Of a stretch of 64,000 bases of DNA, positions 17,294 through 26,505 are shown in pieces. Source of the stretch: Stigmatella aurantiaca DW4/3-1. Lineage in GTDB: Bacteria; Myxococcota; Myxococcia; Myxococcales; Myxococcaceae. Each line of letters begins with the position of its first letter. Positions within the stretch are counted from its first letter, which is position 1. The stretch lies in contig NC_014623.1 in NCBI RefSeq assembly GCF_000165485.1, positions 5,660,893 through 5,724,892 of the forward strand, read 5' to 3'. A program made the translations under genes and the position numbers. The notes beneath the pieces were generated by a model that was not told the DNA's origin, did not search any database, and saw nothing but the letters and a program-made list of their open reading frames with translations.

Positions 17294-17854
17294 TTAGAGG
17301 CCGAGTCCGAACTGTCCGGTGCCGCTGGCCTCCAGCGGTGCCGGGGATTCATTCTTCCGGGCCTCGCTCGGCCGCCAGAGGCCATCCCGCGCCAGGGTGA
17401 AGCGCTCCCTCAGTTCGGGGAGGAAGTCCTGGGAGACCGGGGTGAGGGAGGCCACCTCCGGGCACTCCAGGGGCTCCACGGCGAGCACCTCGTCCAGCCA
17501 CCAGGCGATGGAGCCTCTCCACCAGGGCTCGGGAGGACGGCCAAAGGCGCGCGAATCGTTGCAGATGGTGGACACCTGGGACAGCCGTGCCACCGCGAAG
17601 ATGGCACCGTCCGGGAACCCATCGTCGGCGGGGACATACAGGCCCAGCCGGCGCTCCATGAAGGCGGCCCCCTCGACATCCCACCCCCGGCCCACCTGGA
17701 GCGCCAGGTAGTGGCCGACCACCCCCGGCGGGGGGCGCACGGCCTGGGAACGCCCCTGCCCATCCGTGGTGGAAGGAAAGAGGACGCGGCAGCCACGCCC
17801 CAGAATGGCCCAGGGCCATGGGCGGGACAGGGTGAGCTGGAAGATGGCCGACAT
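17294..17854 (-). CDS. ASCH-like domain protein
   Basis: A 186-residue cytoplasmic protein. The opening FQLTLSRPWPWAILGRG matches the start of ASCH folds (a PUA-like beta-barrel that binds RNA or modified nucleotides). Later HYLALQVGRGWDVEG, AIFAVARLSQV and WWLDEVLAVEPLECP follow the order of ASCH strands, where a lysine/tryptophan pocket lies. ATG 17854, with a G-rich ribosome site, is chosen because the fold starts there. It is followed 53 bp later by the kinase on the same strand. ASCH proteins have been linked to RNA binding and to hydrolysis of N4-acetylcytidine, but the assigned role here is only a fold-level inference. Confidence 0.65.
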   Translation of the reverse strand: MSAIFQLTLSRPWPWAILGRGCRVLFPSTTDGQGRSQAVRPPPGVVGHYLALQVGRGWDVEGAAFMERRLGLYVPADDGFPDGAIFAVARLSQVSTICNDSRAFGRPPEPWWRGSIAWWLDEVLAVEPLECPEVASLTPVSQDFLPELRERFTLARDGLWRPSEARKNESPAPLEASGTGQFGLGL

Positions 17855-17943
17855 GCCGCCCCCCATGTTACGGGCGGACACCCCCCTTCGCCTCTTTCAA
17901 GCCGTGCTTCCCTCCCCTCCAGGAGTGTGCTGAGCATCCGGCC

Positions 17944-18597
17944 ATGGACACTCGTACCGCGCTGGTTGCCGGAGCCAGCGGCCTCGTCGGCGGCCACCTC
18001 CTGGATGCGCTGCTGGAGAACCCTCTGTACCAGCAGGTGTATTCGCTCGGGCGCCGCCCCCTGCCCAAGCAGCACCCCCGGCTCACCCAACGCACCGTGG
18101 ACTTCGGCCGGCTCGACGAGGAGCCGCTTGCCCCCGCCGAGGACGCCTTCTGCTGCCTGGGCACCACCCTCCAGAAGGCCGGAAGCCAGGAGGCCTTCCG
18201 CGCGGTGGATCACCACGCCGTGCTGAACTTCGCGAAGGCCGCGCGCCGGGCCGGCGTCCGCCGGTTCCTGGTGGTGACGGCGATGGGCGCTAACGCCCAC
18301 TCCCGCATCTTCTACAACCGCGTGAAGGGCGAGGTGGAAGAGGCCCTGGCGGCCCAGGGGTTCGAGTCCCTGATCATCGCCCGTCCCTCCCTGCTTCTCG
18401 GCGAGCGCTCCGAGCACCGCGCCGGCGAGCGCGTGGCCACCGTGGTGGCCACGGTGCTGCGCCCCCTGCTGCGCCCCCTGGCCTCACGCCCGATCGAGGG
18501 GCGAACGGTGGCCCGCGCCCTGGTGGCCCTCGCCCAGGAGGCGCCTCGCGGCGTCCGGAAAGTTCCCTCGGGAGAGTTGCAGACTCTCGGAGGATAG
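17944..18597 (+). CDS. NAD(P)-binding reductase, TIP30/HTATIP2-like
   Basis: A 217-residue Rossmann-fold protein of the atypical short-chain dehydrogenase group. The nucleotide-binding motif is GASGLVGGHLL (residues 10-20). AFCCLGTTLQKAGSQEAF and FLVVTAMGAN match TIP30/HTATIP2-like and NmrA-like members. The usual Tyr-x-x-x-Lys is present as YNRVKGEVE. Substrate is unknown; members act as redox sensors or modify acyl or quinone-like substrates. It is divergent from the ASCH-like gene and is followed 41 bp later by the sensor kinase. Confidence 0.85.
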   Translation: MDTRTALVAGASGLVGGHLLDALLENPLYQQVYSLGRRPLPKQHPRLTQRTVDFGRLDEEPLAPAEDAFCCLGTTLQKAGSQEAFRAVDHHAVLNFAKAARRAGVRRFLVVTAMGANAHSRIFYNRVKGEVEEALAAQGFESLIIARPSLLLGERSEHRAGERVATVVATVLRPLLRPLASRPIEGRTVARALVALAQEAPRGVRKVPSGELQTLGG

Positions 18598-18638
18598 CCG
18601 CTGAACCCCCCCTGGATGCGATACACTCCAAACACCGC

Positions 18639-21338
18639 GTGAGCAAAAAAAAACAGCCGCAACGTAAGACCTCGCCTGCTCGAAAGAAGGGGGCGTCTTC
18701 CCGCCGAGCCTCTCCGCGCAAAACCACGCCCAGCCTGCCGGACAGGTTGGCGGCCACCCAGCGCATGCTCCAGGCGCTCACCCAGGCCCATGCGGAGTTC
18801 ATCGTCTGGGGAGAGCATCGCGCCCTCTTGCAGCGGCTGCTGGCGCTCGCACTGGAGCTGACCCAGAGCGATCTGGGGTTCATTGGCGAGATGGTCTCCG
18901 CCCCGGACAGCGCGCCAGCCCTCAGGCCCCATGCCATCTTTCCGCTGGACTGGTCAGAGGCGCTGCGCGGGTACACCGTCTCCAAGCGCCCCGCGGCGGG
19001 CGGTCAACGCGCCACCGTCACCCTCTTCGACGCGGTGCTGGGCGCGGAGGAGCCCCTGTGGCTGAAGGCGCCCGCCCGGATTCTCGTGGAGGGAAACCCC
19101 GCCGCCAACCTCCCGGACTTGAACCATTTCCTGGTGCTGCCCTTCGCGGTCGCCGACAAGCCCGTGGGCCGGGTGGTCCTCACCAACCGGCCGGGTGGAT
19201 ACGACGCCACCCTCATCGAGTTCCTTCAACCCTTGCTCACCACCTGCGGCACCCTGCTCCACGCGTGGCGCAACGATGAGCACCACCGCCGGGCCGAGCA
19301 GACCCTCCAGGCCCAGCAACAGCAGATGAAGAAGCTGGCCCTGGTGGCGGCCCGGACGCACAACGCCGTCATCATCACCGACGCGGCGGGGGTCATCGAG
19401 TGGGTGAACGAGGGCTTCACCCGTATCACCGGCTACACGGCCGAAGAGGCCCTCCACCGCCGGCCCCACGAGCTGCTGTACGGCCCCGGAACGGATCCCG
19501 CCGTCATCTCGGCCATCCACCAGGCCATCCAGCGCGGAGAGGGCGCCACCTTCGAGATGCTCAACTACCGCAAGGACGGTGAGCCTTTCTGGAACCACTC
19601 GGACATCCAGCCGGTGCGCGATGAGCACGGGCGGCTCGTCCAGTTCGTGTCCATCGAGAGCGACGTCACCGCCCGGAGGAACCTGGAGCACCAGGTGGCC
19701 CAGAGCGCGGAGCGGCTTCAGCTGGCGCTCGAGAGCACCGAGGATGGGCTGTGGGATCTGGATCTGCTGACAGGCAAGCTCACGGTCAGCCCCCGGTGGC
19801 TGGACATGCTGGGCCACGAAGAAGGCCTGGGGGAGACCAGCTACCGCTATTGGCGGGAGAAGATCTGCCACCCGGAGGACTTGCCCGAAGCCGAGCGGCG
19901 GATGAGCCGGCACTTGCAGGGCCACACGCCCATGTACGAGTTCGAGCACCGGCTGCAACTCCGCAGCGGAGCGGAAATGTGGGTGCTGAGCCGCGGAAAG
20001 GTCGTGTCACGGAACGAACAGGGACGGCCCCTGCGCGTGGTGGGGACCAACTCGAACATCACCTCGCGCAAGCAGGCCGAGGAGCGGATCCGGGCCTTCA
20101 TCCGCGCCATTCCGGATGCGATCTTCCGGATGAAGACGGATGGGACGTTCGTGGACTTCAAGCCTTCGGTGAACGTCAACGATCGGCCCGCGTTGCCACC
20201 CGCGGAGTTCCTGGGCCGGAAGATCTACGATCTGCCCGTGCTGGAGATCCTCTTCCAACCCACCCGGAACGCGATCCAGCAACTGCTCCAGGGCAGCCCC
20301 GTGGAGATCTACGAGTACCCCGTGGAGACCCCCGGCGGCGTCGTGCACTACGAATCGCGCCTCGTCTACAGCGGTGCCGACGAGGTCATGAGCATCGTGC
20401 GCAACATCACCGAGCGGAAGGTCACCGAGGAGAACCAGCGGCGCCAAGCGGAGCGGCTGGCGGCCCAGGTGAGCCAGGTCACCCAGGAGCTGGAAGCGCG
20501 CCAGGCCCAGCTCATCCAATCCGAGAAGCTGGCCTCGCTGGGACAGATGGCGGCCAGCATCGCCCACGAGCTCAACAACCCCGTGGGCTACGTCTCCAGC
20601 AACGTCTCCACCCTGGCCACCTATGCCTCGCTCTCCCGGCGGCTGCTGGAGATCGCCCTGCGGGTGGAGAAGGCCCTGGGGGCGCAACCTCCCGCCCCCG
20701 TGGCCGCGCTGCTGGAAGAGGCCATCACCCTGCGGGAGCAGGAGCACCTGGATGAGCACCTCTCGGATCTGGACGAGGTGCTGGCGGACACCCGGGAGGG
20801 GCTCGCCCGCATCCGCGAGTTCGTGCTGAACCTCAAGACGTTCGTGCGCGAAGAGTCCGACGTGCCGCAGCTGGCGGACATCAACAAAGGGCTGCGGATG
20901 ACGCTGCGCATGCTGCGCCACGAGTTCAGGGACCGGTGCGAGGTGATCTGCGACTTCGCCCCCCTGCCCCTGCTGCGCTGCTTTCCCACCCAGCTCAATC
21001 AGGTCTTCATGAACCTGCTGCTCAACGCCGCCCAGGCCATCGAGCAGCGGGGGCAGATCTACGTCACCGCCCAGCAGGAGGAGACCGACGTGGTGGTGCG
21101 GATCCGCGACACGGGGCGTGGCATGGACGCGAAGACGCGGGCACGCATCTTCACGCCCTTCTTCACCACCAAGCCCGCGGGCCAGGGCACCGGCCTGGGG
21201 CTGACCATCTGCGACACCATCATCCGCCGTCACCAGGGCCGCATCGAGGTGCAGAGCGAGCCCGGTCAGGGAACCACGTTCACCGTGCGCTTGCCCCTCT
21301 TCGACGATGACGACGACGACGAGGGGCCGTTCCACTAG
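18639..21338 (+). CDS. GAF/multi-PAS sensor histidine kinase
   Basis: An 899-residue soluble hybrid-free histidine kinase. A very basic N-terminus (KKKQPQRKTSPARKK) precedes a GAF domain (about 45-215). Three PAS domains follow (about 245-355, 360-485 and 490-590), a coiled-coil linker, then a HisKA-like region with the phosphoacceptor His643 in SIAHELNNPVGY. The HATPase domain shows the N-box (NQVFMNLLLNAAQAI), G1 (DTGRGM), F-box (FFTTK) and G2 (GTGLGL). All kinase motifs are intact. There is no receiver or output domain and no adjacent response regulator, so it is an orphan kinase. The start is a GTG with a poor ribosome site. Confidence 0.93.
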   Translation: MSKKKQPQRKTSPARKKGASSRRASPRKTTPSLPDRLAATQRMLQALTQAHAEFIVWGEHRALLQRLLALALELTQSDLGFIGEMVSAPDSAPALRPHAIFPLDWSEALRGYTVSKRPAAGGQRATVTLFDAVLGAEEPLWLKAPARILVEGNPAANLPDLNHFLVLPFAVADKPVGRVVLTNRPGGYDATLIEFLQPLLTTCGTLLHAWRNDEHHRRAEQTLQAQQQQMKKLALVAARTHNAVIITDAAGVIEWVNEGFTRITGYTAEEALHRRPHELLYGPGTDPAVISAIHQAIQRGEGATFEMLNYRKDGEPFWNHSDIQPVRDEHGRLVQFVSIESDVTARRNLEHQVAQSAERLQLALESTEDGLWDLDLLTGKLTVSPRWLDMLGHEEGLGETSYRYWREKICHPEDLPEAERRMSRHLQGHTPMYEFEHRLQLRSGAEMWVLSRGKVVSRNEQGRPLRVVGTNSNITSRKQAEERIRAFIRAIPDAIFRMKTDGTFVDFKPSVNVNDRPALPPAEFLGRKIYDLPVLEILFQPTRNAIQQLLQGSPVEIYEYPVETPGGVVHYESRLVYSGADEVMSIVRNITERKVTEENQRRQAERLAAQVSQVTQELEARQAQLIQSEKLASLGQMAASIAHELNNPVGYVSSNVSTLATYASLSRRLLEIALRVEKALGAQPPAPVAALLEEAITLREQEHLDEHLSDLDEVLADTREGLARIREFVLNLKTFVREESDVPQLADINKGLRMTLRMLRHEFRDRCEVICDFAPLPLLRCFPTQLNQVFMNLLLNAAQAIEQRGQIYVTAQQEETDVVVRIRDTGRGMDAKTRARIFTPFFTTKPAGQGTGLGLTICDTIIRRHQGRIEVQSEPGQGTTFTVRLPLFDDDDDDEGPFH

Positions 21339-22664
21339 CTAGCTGGTGAGGATGATGCGGCCGCTCTGCAGGGCGCGGCGCACGAGCGCCAGGGCCTGCT
21401 CGGAAGCCGCCTCGGCCTCGGTGAGCCGGCGCAGGCACAGCTGGCCCCCCTGGACGGTGGTGGCCGCGCGCTTGAGATCCGCCAGCAGCATCATCGCCGC
21501 CTGGAGCATCTCCTTGCCCTGGGGCGTCTCCTCGGTGGGCTTGCCCGCCTTCTCCGCCACGTACTTCGTGAAGCGCCGCACCGCGTCCGCGGTCTTGTCC
21601 GGATCGAACTGCTCCAGCAGCGGCTTGATGCGCGAGGGGTTGATCTGGATGAGCCGCAGCGCGCCCACGCGGGAGAACGCCGGGTGCGCCAAGCCGATCT
21701 CCGTCATCTCGAAGGCGCCCAGCAGCCCTTCCTCGGGCGCCGGCTGCGTGTGCGGCACCACGTCCACGAAGAGCGCCAGCGGCTCGGCACCCTGCTGGAA
21801 GGCCTGCACCTCGTCCTCATCCAGCGGCGGGAACTGCTGCGGCACGCCGATGAAGAGCAGCGGCAGGACGATCTCGTGCCAGAACTCTTCCGGCGCACAG
21901 CCAGTGCCCCCCACGGTGGCCACCATGTGCGCGATCAGCTCCGCCAGCCGGGGCGCGCGCTCGATCTGATCCGCCAGGGACTTGGTGGCATCCAGCCGCT
22001 GGAGGGACGTGACGATCTGCCCATCGAACTGCTGCTTCGCCTCCGGCGGCAGCGGCGGCTGGGTGCGCCCGAGCGCCTCCTTCACATCCCGGGCGAGCGC
22101 GTCCGGCTTGGTCTCGAGGGTGGTCTTCGTCTTGTTGGGATCCAGCACCACGAACTGGAGGAAGCCGGGATCGAACAGCCGCTGGTAGTCCACGGGGCCC
22201 AGCTTGGGCTGCCCGAGGGCCGCGCCGGGGTTGGCGCCGCCAAAGCGCACCTGGCCCAGCGAGCGGCGGATGTCCGCGGCGAGTTCCTCCAGGCGGCTCA
22301 GCTTGCCCTGGCCCAGCGCGTCCATCACCGCCCCGAACGGGGAGAGCATGATGATGGCCTCCGGGAAGCCGAGCGTGGCGCCCTCGGGCGAGTCGCGGTT
22401 GGGGAACCAGAAGGCCTGGTGCTCCGCGGTCATGCGCGTGGCGAAGGCCCCGGCCACCCCCAGCGCCAGCGCCTGATGCTCCTGGCGGTTCACCTGGAAC
22501 GCCCCCCCGAGCAGCTTGACGACCGCCTTCTCCACGTCCGCCCAGGGCGCCTTGAGGAGATCAAAGGCCTTGCCCTCGGACTGCTCGAGGGCAGCCGCGA
22601 GCTGGGACTGGGCCTGGAAGACGTGCTGGGGGACGGGATGCGCCTGCGGGGCGGGTTGAGCCAT
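21339..22664 (-). CDS. Conserved-looking protein of unknown function
   Basis: A 441-residue, mostly helical, probably cytoplasmic protein with no family that I recognise. It has no signal peptide or membrane segment. The N-terminus is Gln/Ala/Pro-rich (MAQPAPQAHPVPQHVFQAQ). The central part contains FWFPNRDSPEGATLGFPEA and FIGVPQQFPPLDEDE; the C-terminus is Ala/Leu-rich and likely a helical bundle. The codon pattern is that of a normal high-GC gene, and it ends convergently with the histidine kinase. It is divergent from the large peptidase/barrel lipoprotein, separated by 90 bp. Confidence 0.8.
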   Translation of the reverse strand: MAQPAPQAHPVPQHVFQAQSQLAAALEQSEGKAFDLLKAPWADVEKAVVKLLGGAFQVNRQEHQALALGVAGAFATRMTAEHQAFWFPNRDSPEGATLGFPEAIIMLSPFGAVMDALGQGKLSRLEELAADIRRSLGQVRFGGANPGAALGQPKLGPVDYQRLFDPGFLQFVVLDPNKTKTTLETKPDALARDVKEALGRTQPPLPPEAKQQFDGQIVTSLQRLDATKSLADQIERAPRLAELIAHMVATVGGTGCAPEEFWHEIVLPLLFIGVPQQFPPLDEDEVQAFQQGAEPLALFVDVVPHTQPAPEEGLLGAFEMTEIGLAHPAFSRVGALRLIQINPSRIKPLLEQFDPDKTADAVRRFTKYVAEKAGKPTEETPQGKEMLQAAMMLLADLKRAATTVQGGQLCLRRLTEAEAASEQALALVRRALQSGRIILTS

Positions 22665-22754
22665 GAACGAATCCTAGAAGGGGGAATGCGTGGTGTCCCC
22701 CTTACCGTGAAAAACGTGGCGTTGGCCACGGTGTTGTGCCTCTAGGATGCAGGG

Positions 22755-25700
22755 ATGTCCACGCGCCGCCACTGGCAGGGGGGTTGGGTATTCCTCGCCT
22801 GCCTGCTCATGGCTTCCGGATGCGCCACCGTCTCGCCCCGCTTCTCCCAGGAAGTCCAAGCGTCCTTCGTCCGGGACGACATGCGGAAGCTCACCACCCG
22901 CTCCCTGGACATGTACTACCCGGAGCCCCTCCGGCCGGTGGCATTGCGCATTGCGGCGCGAGTGGAAGCCTGCGTGGACCGGCTCCGGGAACTCACCCGG
23001 AGCAAGCGCCCTCGCGACAAGCTCCTCATCTACCTGACGAGCGCGGGCTTCAATAACGCCTACGTGGTGCCGGACCTGGCCAGCGTGCCTCAGCAGATGG
23101 TGATGCCCGCGCACATGAGCCTGGAGTTGTTCAACTTCATGGATCTCGGGGCCTCGGAGCTGGGCGACGTGGGGTGTCACGAGGCCGTCCACTACGTGCA
23201 GATGCAGCAGGTGGAAGGGTTCTGGTACGGGGTCAATCTGACCACCGGGGGCATCTTCCAGCCCAACATCTTCACCGAGTCCTGGTTCCTGGAGGGGTTG
23301 GCCACGTACTACGAGGGCCACTTCGACCGGGAGACCGGGCGGCCCCACAGCCCCATCTGGCGGGGCTGGTTCGACGCGGTGGCACAGGCGCGGGGGGGGA
23401 ACCTGAACCCCGGCCACCTGTCTCCCGAGAACCGGCAGATGGACCCCTTTGGGGGCAACTACCTCACGGGCAGTCACTTCGTGGCGTGGCTGGCCAGGAC
23501 CTATGGCGAGCAGAAGCTCTGGGAGCTGGTTCAAGAGCAAGGGTCCTCCTGGCTCTCTCCCTTCGGCGTCACGCTGCGCTTCCGGCATGTGTATGGAAAG
23601 ACCCTGGGCGGGCTGTTCGACGACTTCAGCGCATCGGTGAAAAAGAACCTCGTCCCCCGCGAGCGTCCGGCATCCCAGGTGCTGCAAGTGCCAGACGTGG
23701 GGTACTTCTCGCGCATGGCCTCCTCGCCCCGGGATGGGGCCACCGCGGTCATCCAGGTGGGGCGCACCGAGACGCCCCATCTCACCGTGTATGAGCGCGA
23801 TGGGCGTGTCCGCTTCTCGCGCCGGCTCACCCTGCTGCTCCCTGGCCGGAAGTGGATCAGCAGCGACCCCTCCGCCATGAGCGGCCTGTCGTTCACCCAG
23901 GAGGGCGCCCTGCTGTACCTGGTGGCCGCCGACATCGACAGCCAGGGGGCATACCTGTCCCGGCTGTGGCGGGTGGATGCCCGGACGGGCGAGGTGCTGC
24001 GCACCTGGGACCTCCAGGAAGGCATGGGGGGCGGCGTCACCCCGGACGGCACGGGGTACGTCTTCGTGGACGTGCGCGGCGACACCGCGAACCTCGCGCG
24101 GTTGAACCTGGAGTCGGGCCAGACAGAGCCCCTCACCCGCTTCGAGGGGCACCTCTCGCTGGGCCCCCCCGCGGTGTCTCCGGATGGCCACCGGGTGGTG
24201 TTCCCGATGCGGGGACCTCAAGGCTGGGATCTGGCCCTGCGTGAGCCAGCGGGAGACGTGCGCTGGCTGACGCGGGATGGGCTCTTCAACTATTCCCCCC
24301 AGTGGGTGGATGCGGATCAGGTGCTGTTCCTGCGCGAGCATGAAGGCCGGTTGCAGGCGCACACCTTGCGGCTCTCCACTGGGGAGATCGTCCGCATCAC
24401 CGACGCGCCCCATTTGGTCATGGACGCCCAGCCCGTGGGGAATGGGCAAGTGGCCTTCCTCAACCGGGATGGCTACAACTTCACGCTCGACCGGGCACCC
24501 CTGGCACCCATTGACGCCACGGCCCCCCCTGTCCTGGCGGCCCTCCTGCCCGTCCCTTCAGCTCCGCCCCTGGCCGTGGCCGAGGCTTCCGCGGAGGAGA
24601 CGCCTCCCGCCGAAGCGCCCTCGGCTGAAGCGGCCCCTTCTCCCGAAGCGCCCTCGGCCGAAGCCCCTGTGTCCCTTCCTCCGGTCCCCCCGGAAGAGCC
24701 TCCCGCGCCGCTCCCTTCTGATGAAGCGGGACCGCCGGCCACCTTCCCCTTGGCCGAACCCCCTCCGGCGCCAGGGAAGGAGATCGAGGTCCTGTCCGAC
24801 AAGCCGTACCCCTCGCTCGACGGGCTCCTCGTTCCCGAGCTGCGCATCCCGGTGGTGCTCCTCTATCAAGATGTAGACACCGAAGACCTGCGCATCTCGG
24901 GGCTGTTGTCCATCGCGGGGCAAGACCGGCTCGGCTTCCATTCCTATGCGTTCAACACCGCGTTCGACAGCGGCAACAGCACCCCCAGCCTCACCTTCAG
25001 CTACGGCAATGCCTTGCTGGCGCCCTGGTACCTCCTGACGGGCATCGGCTACGCGCAGACGGAGGAGGAGCAGAAGTTCCAGGACGAGACCTTCACGCTG
25101 CGGCAGAAGGAACTCCAGGCCATCGTCTCTGTGTCCCGGAGCTTCTGGACCACCCCCGTCTCACTGGGCTTCATTGGCTTGCGGCGCCGGTTCCAGTACG
25201 TGGGAGTGCCTTCCTCCTCCGTGCTCACCACGCTCTTTGGGCCCTCCCTCGCCACCGCCTATTTCGCGGGCGAGGGCACCTCTTATGGCGGCACCCAGCG
25301 GGGGCTGGGATTGTCACTCTCGGGGGCCGTCTATCCGAAGTCCTTTGGCTCGGACACCACGATGGGAGATCTCCGCGTCGAGGCGGATGCCTACCTCGGA
25401 GGACTCCCTTGGATAGGCCAGGACAACCTGACGCTCTCGGTCGCGGGCCGCTTCCTGCCGGGAGCCCCCCGGGAGCTCCTCGAGGTGGGCGGTCTGGCCG
25501 TGGGCAACACCCTGTACCGCTCCGGCGAGACGGGAGGCCAGGGCCCCGGCATCCCACTGCAATACCAGCCTGGCCTCTCCTTCTCCGAGTACCTGCGCGG
25601 CTATGAGGACTACACCCTCACGGCGCGCCATGCGGTCATCGGCAATGCCCAGTACCGGTACCGCGTCATCATCGACCACGGCTGGACGTCCCTCCTCTAC

Positions 25701-25913
25701 CTGTTTCCCTCCCTCTTCATCAGCCAGGTCGAGTTGGAGGGCTTCGGCTCCTGGGCGCGCACGGACTGGAAGGACAACTTCCGGGCGGCCGGTGGCGCGG
25801 CCCGGCTGCGGCTCACGCTCGGGCAGACGGTGCCGGTATCGCTCTATTACCAGTACGCGCACCGCTTCGACGCCGGCCGGCAGCCCCTGCACTTCGTGGG
25901 GCTGGGCTTCTGA
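22755..25913 (+). CDS. Lipoprotein metallopeptidase / TolB-like propeller / BamA-like barrel fusion
   Basis: A 1052-residue exported protein with three distinct parts. The lipobox LMASGC has Cys23. A gluzincin-type peptidase domain (about 30-320) carries the zinc motif HEAVH (142-146), and a downstream FLEGLATYYEG supplies a probable third ligand at about Glu180. A PD40/TolB-like beta-propeller follows (about 335-600; TEPLTRFEGHLSLGPPAVSP and APHLVMDAQPVGNG). After an Ala/Pro/Glu linker (about 605-675) comes an outer-membrane surface-antigen (BamA/Omp85-like) barrel (about 690-1052), ending GLGF. Such a barrel normally anchors in the outer membrane. The arrangement suggests a cell-surface protease; substrate unknown. 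Confidence 0.85.
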   Translation: MSTRRHWQGGWVFLACLLMASGCATVSPRFSQEVQASFVRDDMRKLTTRSLDMYYPEPLRPVALRIAARVEACVDRLRELTRSKRPRDKLLIYLTSAGFNNAYVVPDLASVPQQMVMPAHMSLELFNFMDLGASELGDVGCHEAVHYVQMQQVEGFWYGVNLTTGGIFQPNIFTESWFLEGLATYYEGHFDRETGRPHSPIWRGWFDAVAQARGGNLNPGHLSPENRQMDPFGGNYLTGSHFVAWLARTYGEQKLWELVQEQGSSWLSPFGVTLRFRHVYGKTLGGLFDDFSASVKKNLVPRERPASQVLQVPDVGYFSRMASSPRDGATAVIQVGRTETPHLTVYERDGRVRFSRRLTLLLPGRKWISSDPSAMSGLSFTQEGALLYLVAADIDSQGAYLSRLWRVDARTGEVLRTWDLQEGMGGGVTPDGTGYVFVDVRGDTANLARLNLESGQTEPLTRFEGHLSLGPPAVSPDGHRVVFPMRGPQGWDLALREPAGDVRWLTRDGLFNYSPQWVDADQVLFLREHEGRLQAHTLRLSTGEIVRITDAPHLVMDAQPVGNGQVAFLNRDGYNFTLDRAPLAPIDATAPPVLAALLPVPSAPPLAVAEASAEETPPAEAPSAEAAPSPEAPSAEAPVSLPPVPPEEPPAPLPSDEAGPPATFPLAEPPPAPGKEIEVLSDKPYPSLDGLLVPELRIPVVLLYQDVDTEDLRISGLLSIAGQDRLGFHSYAFNTAFDSGNSTPSLTFSYGNALLAPWYLLTGIGYAQTEEEQKFQDETFTLRQKELQAIVSVSRSFWTTPVSLGFIGLRRRFQYVGVPSSSVLTTLFGPSLATAYFAGEGTSYGGTQRGLGLSLSGAVYPKSFGSDTTMGDLRVEADAYLGGLPWIGQDNLTLSVAGRFLPGAPRELLEVGGLAVGNTLYRSGETGGQGPGIPLQYQPGLSFSEYLRGYEDYTLTARHAVIGNAQYRYRVIIDHGWTSLLYLFPSLFISQVELEGFGSWARTDWKDNFRAAGGAARLRLTLGQTVPVSLYYQYAHRFDAGRQPLHFVGLGF

Positions 25914-25919
25914 GCGGAC

Positions 25920-26498
25920 TCAGCCCGCCGCGCCCGCCTGGCCCAGGCCATAGAGGCCCATCTCTCGGGCGTAGTCGAGCACCCCACCGGGCACCAGCTC
26001 CACGGGCTCCTCGCCCCGCGCCAGCATGTCGCGGATTTGCGTGGAGGAGACCTCGGCCAGCGGAGGGCCAATCGTCCCCGGTGCCGGGTACCCCGCCCGG
26101 TACAGCACCAGCACCTGCGCCATCCGCTCGATGCGGTCATAGGACTTCCAGTGGGGAAGGTCCTTCAAGATGTCCGAGCCGATGATGAGCGAGAAGCGAA
26201 TCGTGGGGTTGCACTCCAAGAGAAAGCTGAGGGTGTCCACGGTGCGTCCGCTCCCCCCTTGCTCTCCGAGCACCCGCTCCACGGAGTTCGTCTTCAGCCA
26301 GCCCGAGGTCTCCTCGCACATCACCTCGCACATCCTCAGGCGGTGCTCGAAGGGGGCCAGGGCCTTCCCGAAGGGGTGCTGGTAGGCCGGCATCAGCCAC
26401 ACCTCATCCACTTGCTGGGTGGAGCGCACGTAGAGGGCCGCCAGCAGATGGCCCACGTGGGGGGGATTGAAGGACCCACCAAGGAGCGCGACTTTCAC
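25920..26498 (-). CDS. nadD: Nicotinate-nucleotide adenylyltransferase
   Basis: A 192-residue enzyme that joins nicotinate mononucleotide to ATP to form nicotinate adenine dinucleotide in NAD synthesis. Visible family motifs are GGSFNPPHVGHL near the N-terminus (phosphate binding, with the HxGH motif) and SSTQIR near the C-terminus. Start GTG 26498 (MKVALLGGSF) is preferred because family proteins begin this way and GAGG lies upstream; GTG 26504 would add two residues. It follows the phosphoesterase gene by a few bases on the same strand. Confidence 0.95.
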   Translation of the reverse strand: MKVALLGGSFNPPHVGHLLAALYVRSTQQVDEVWLMPAYQHPFGKALAPFEHRLRMCEVMCEETSGWLKTNSVERVLGEQGGSGRTVDTLSFLLECNPTIRFSLIIGSDILKDLPHWKSYDRIERMAQVLVLYRAGYPAPGTIGPPLAEVSSTQIRDMLARGEEPVELVPGGVLDYAREMGLYGLGQAGAAG

Positions 26499-26505
26499 CG
26501 CCACC

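Noticed and set aside
21684-22745. 353-codon plus-strand frame
   Set aside because: Antisense to the 441-residue orphan protein; composition is typical of shadow frames (Arg/Gly/Leu/His-rich).
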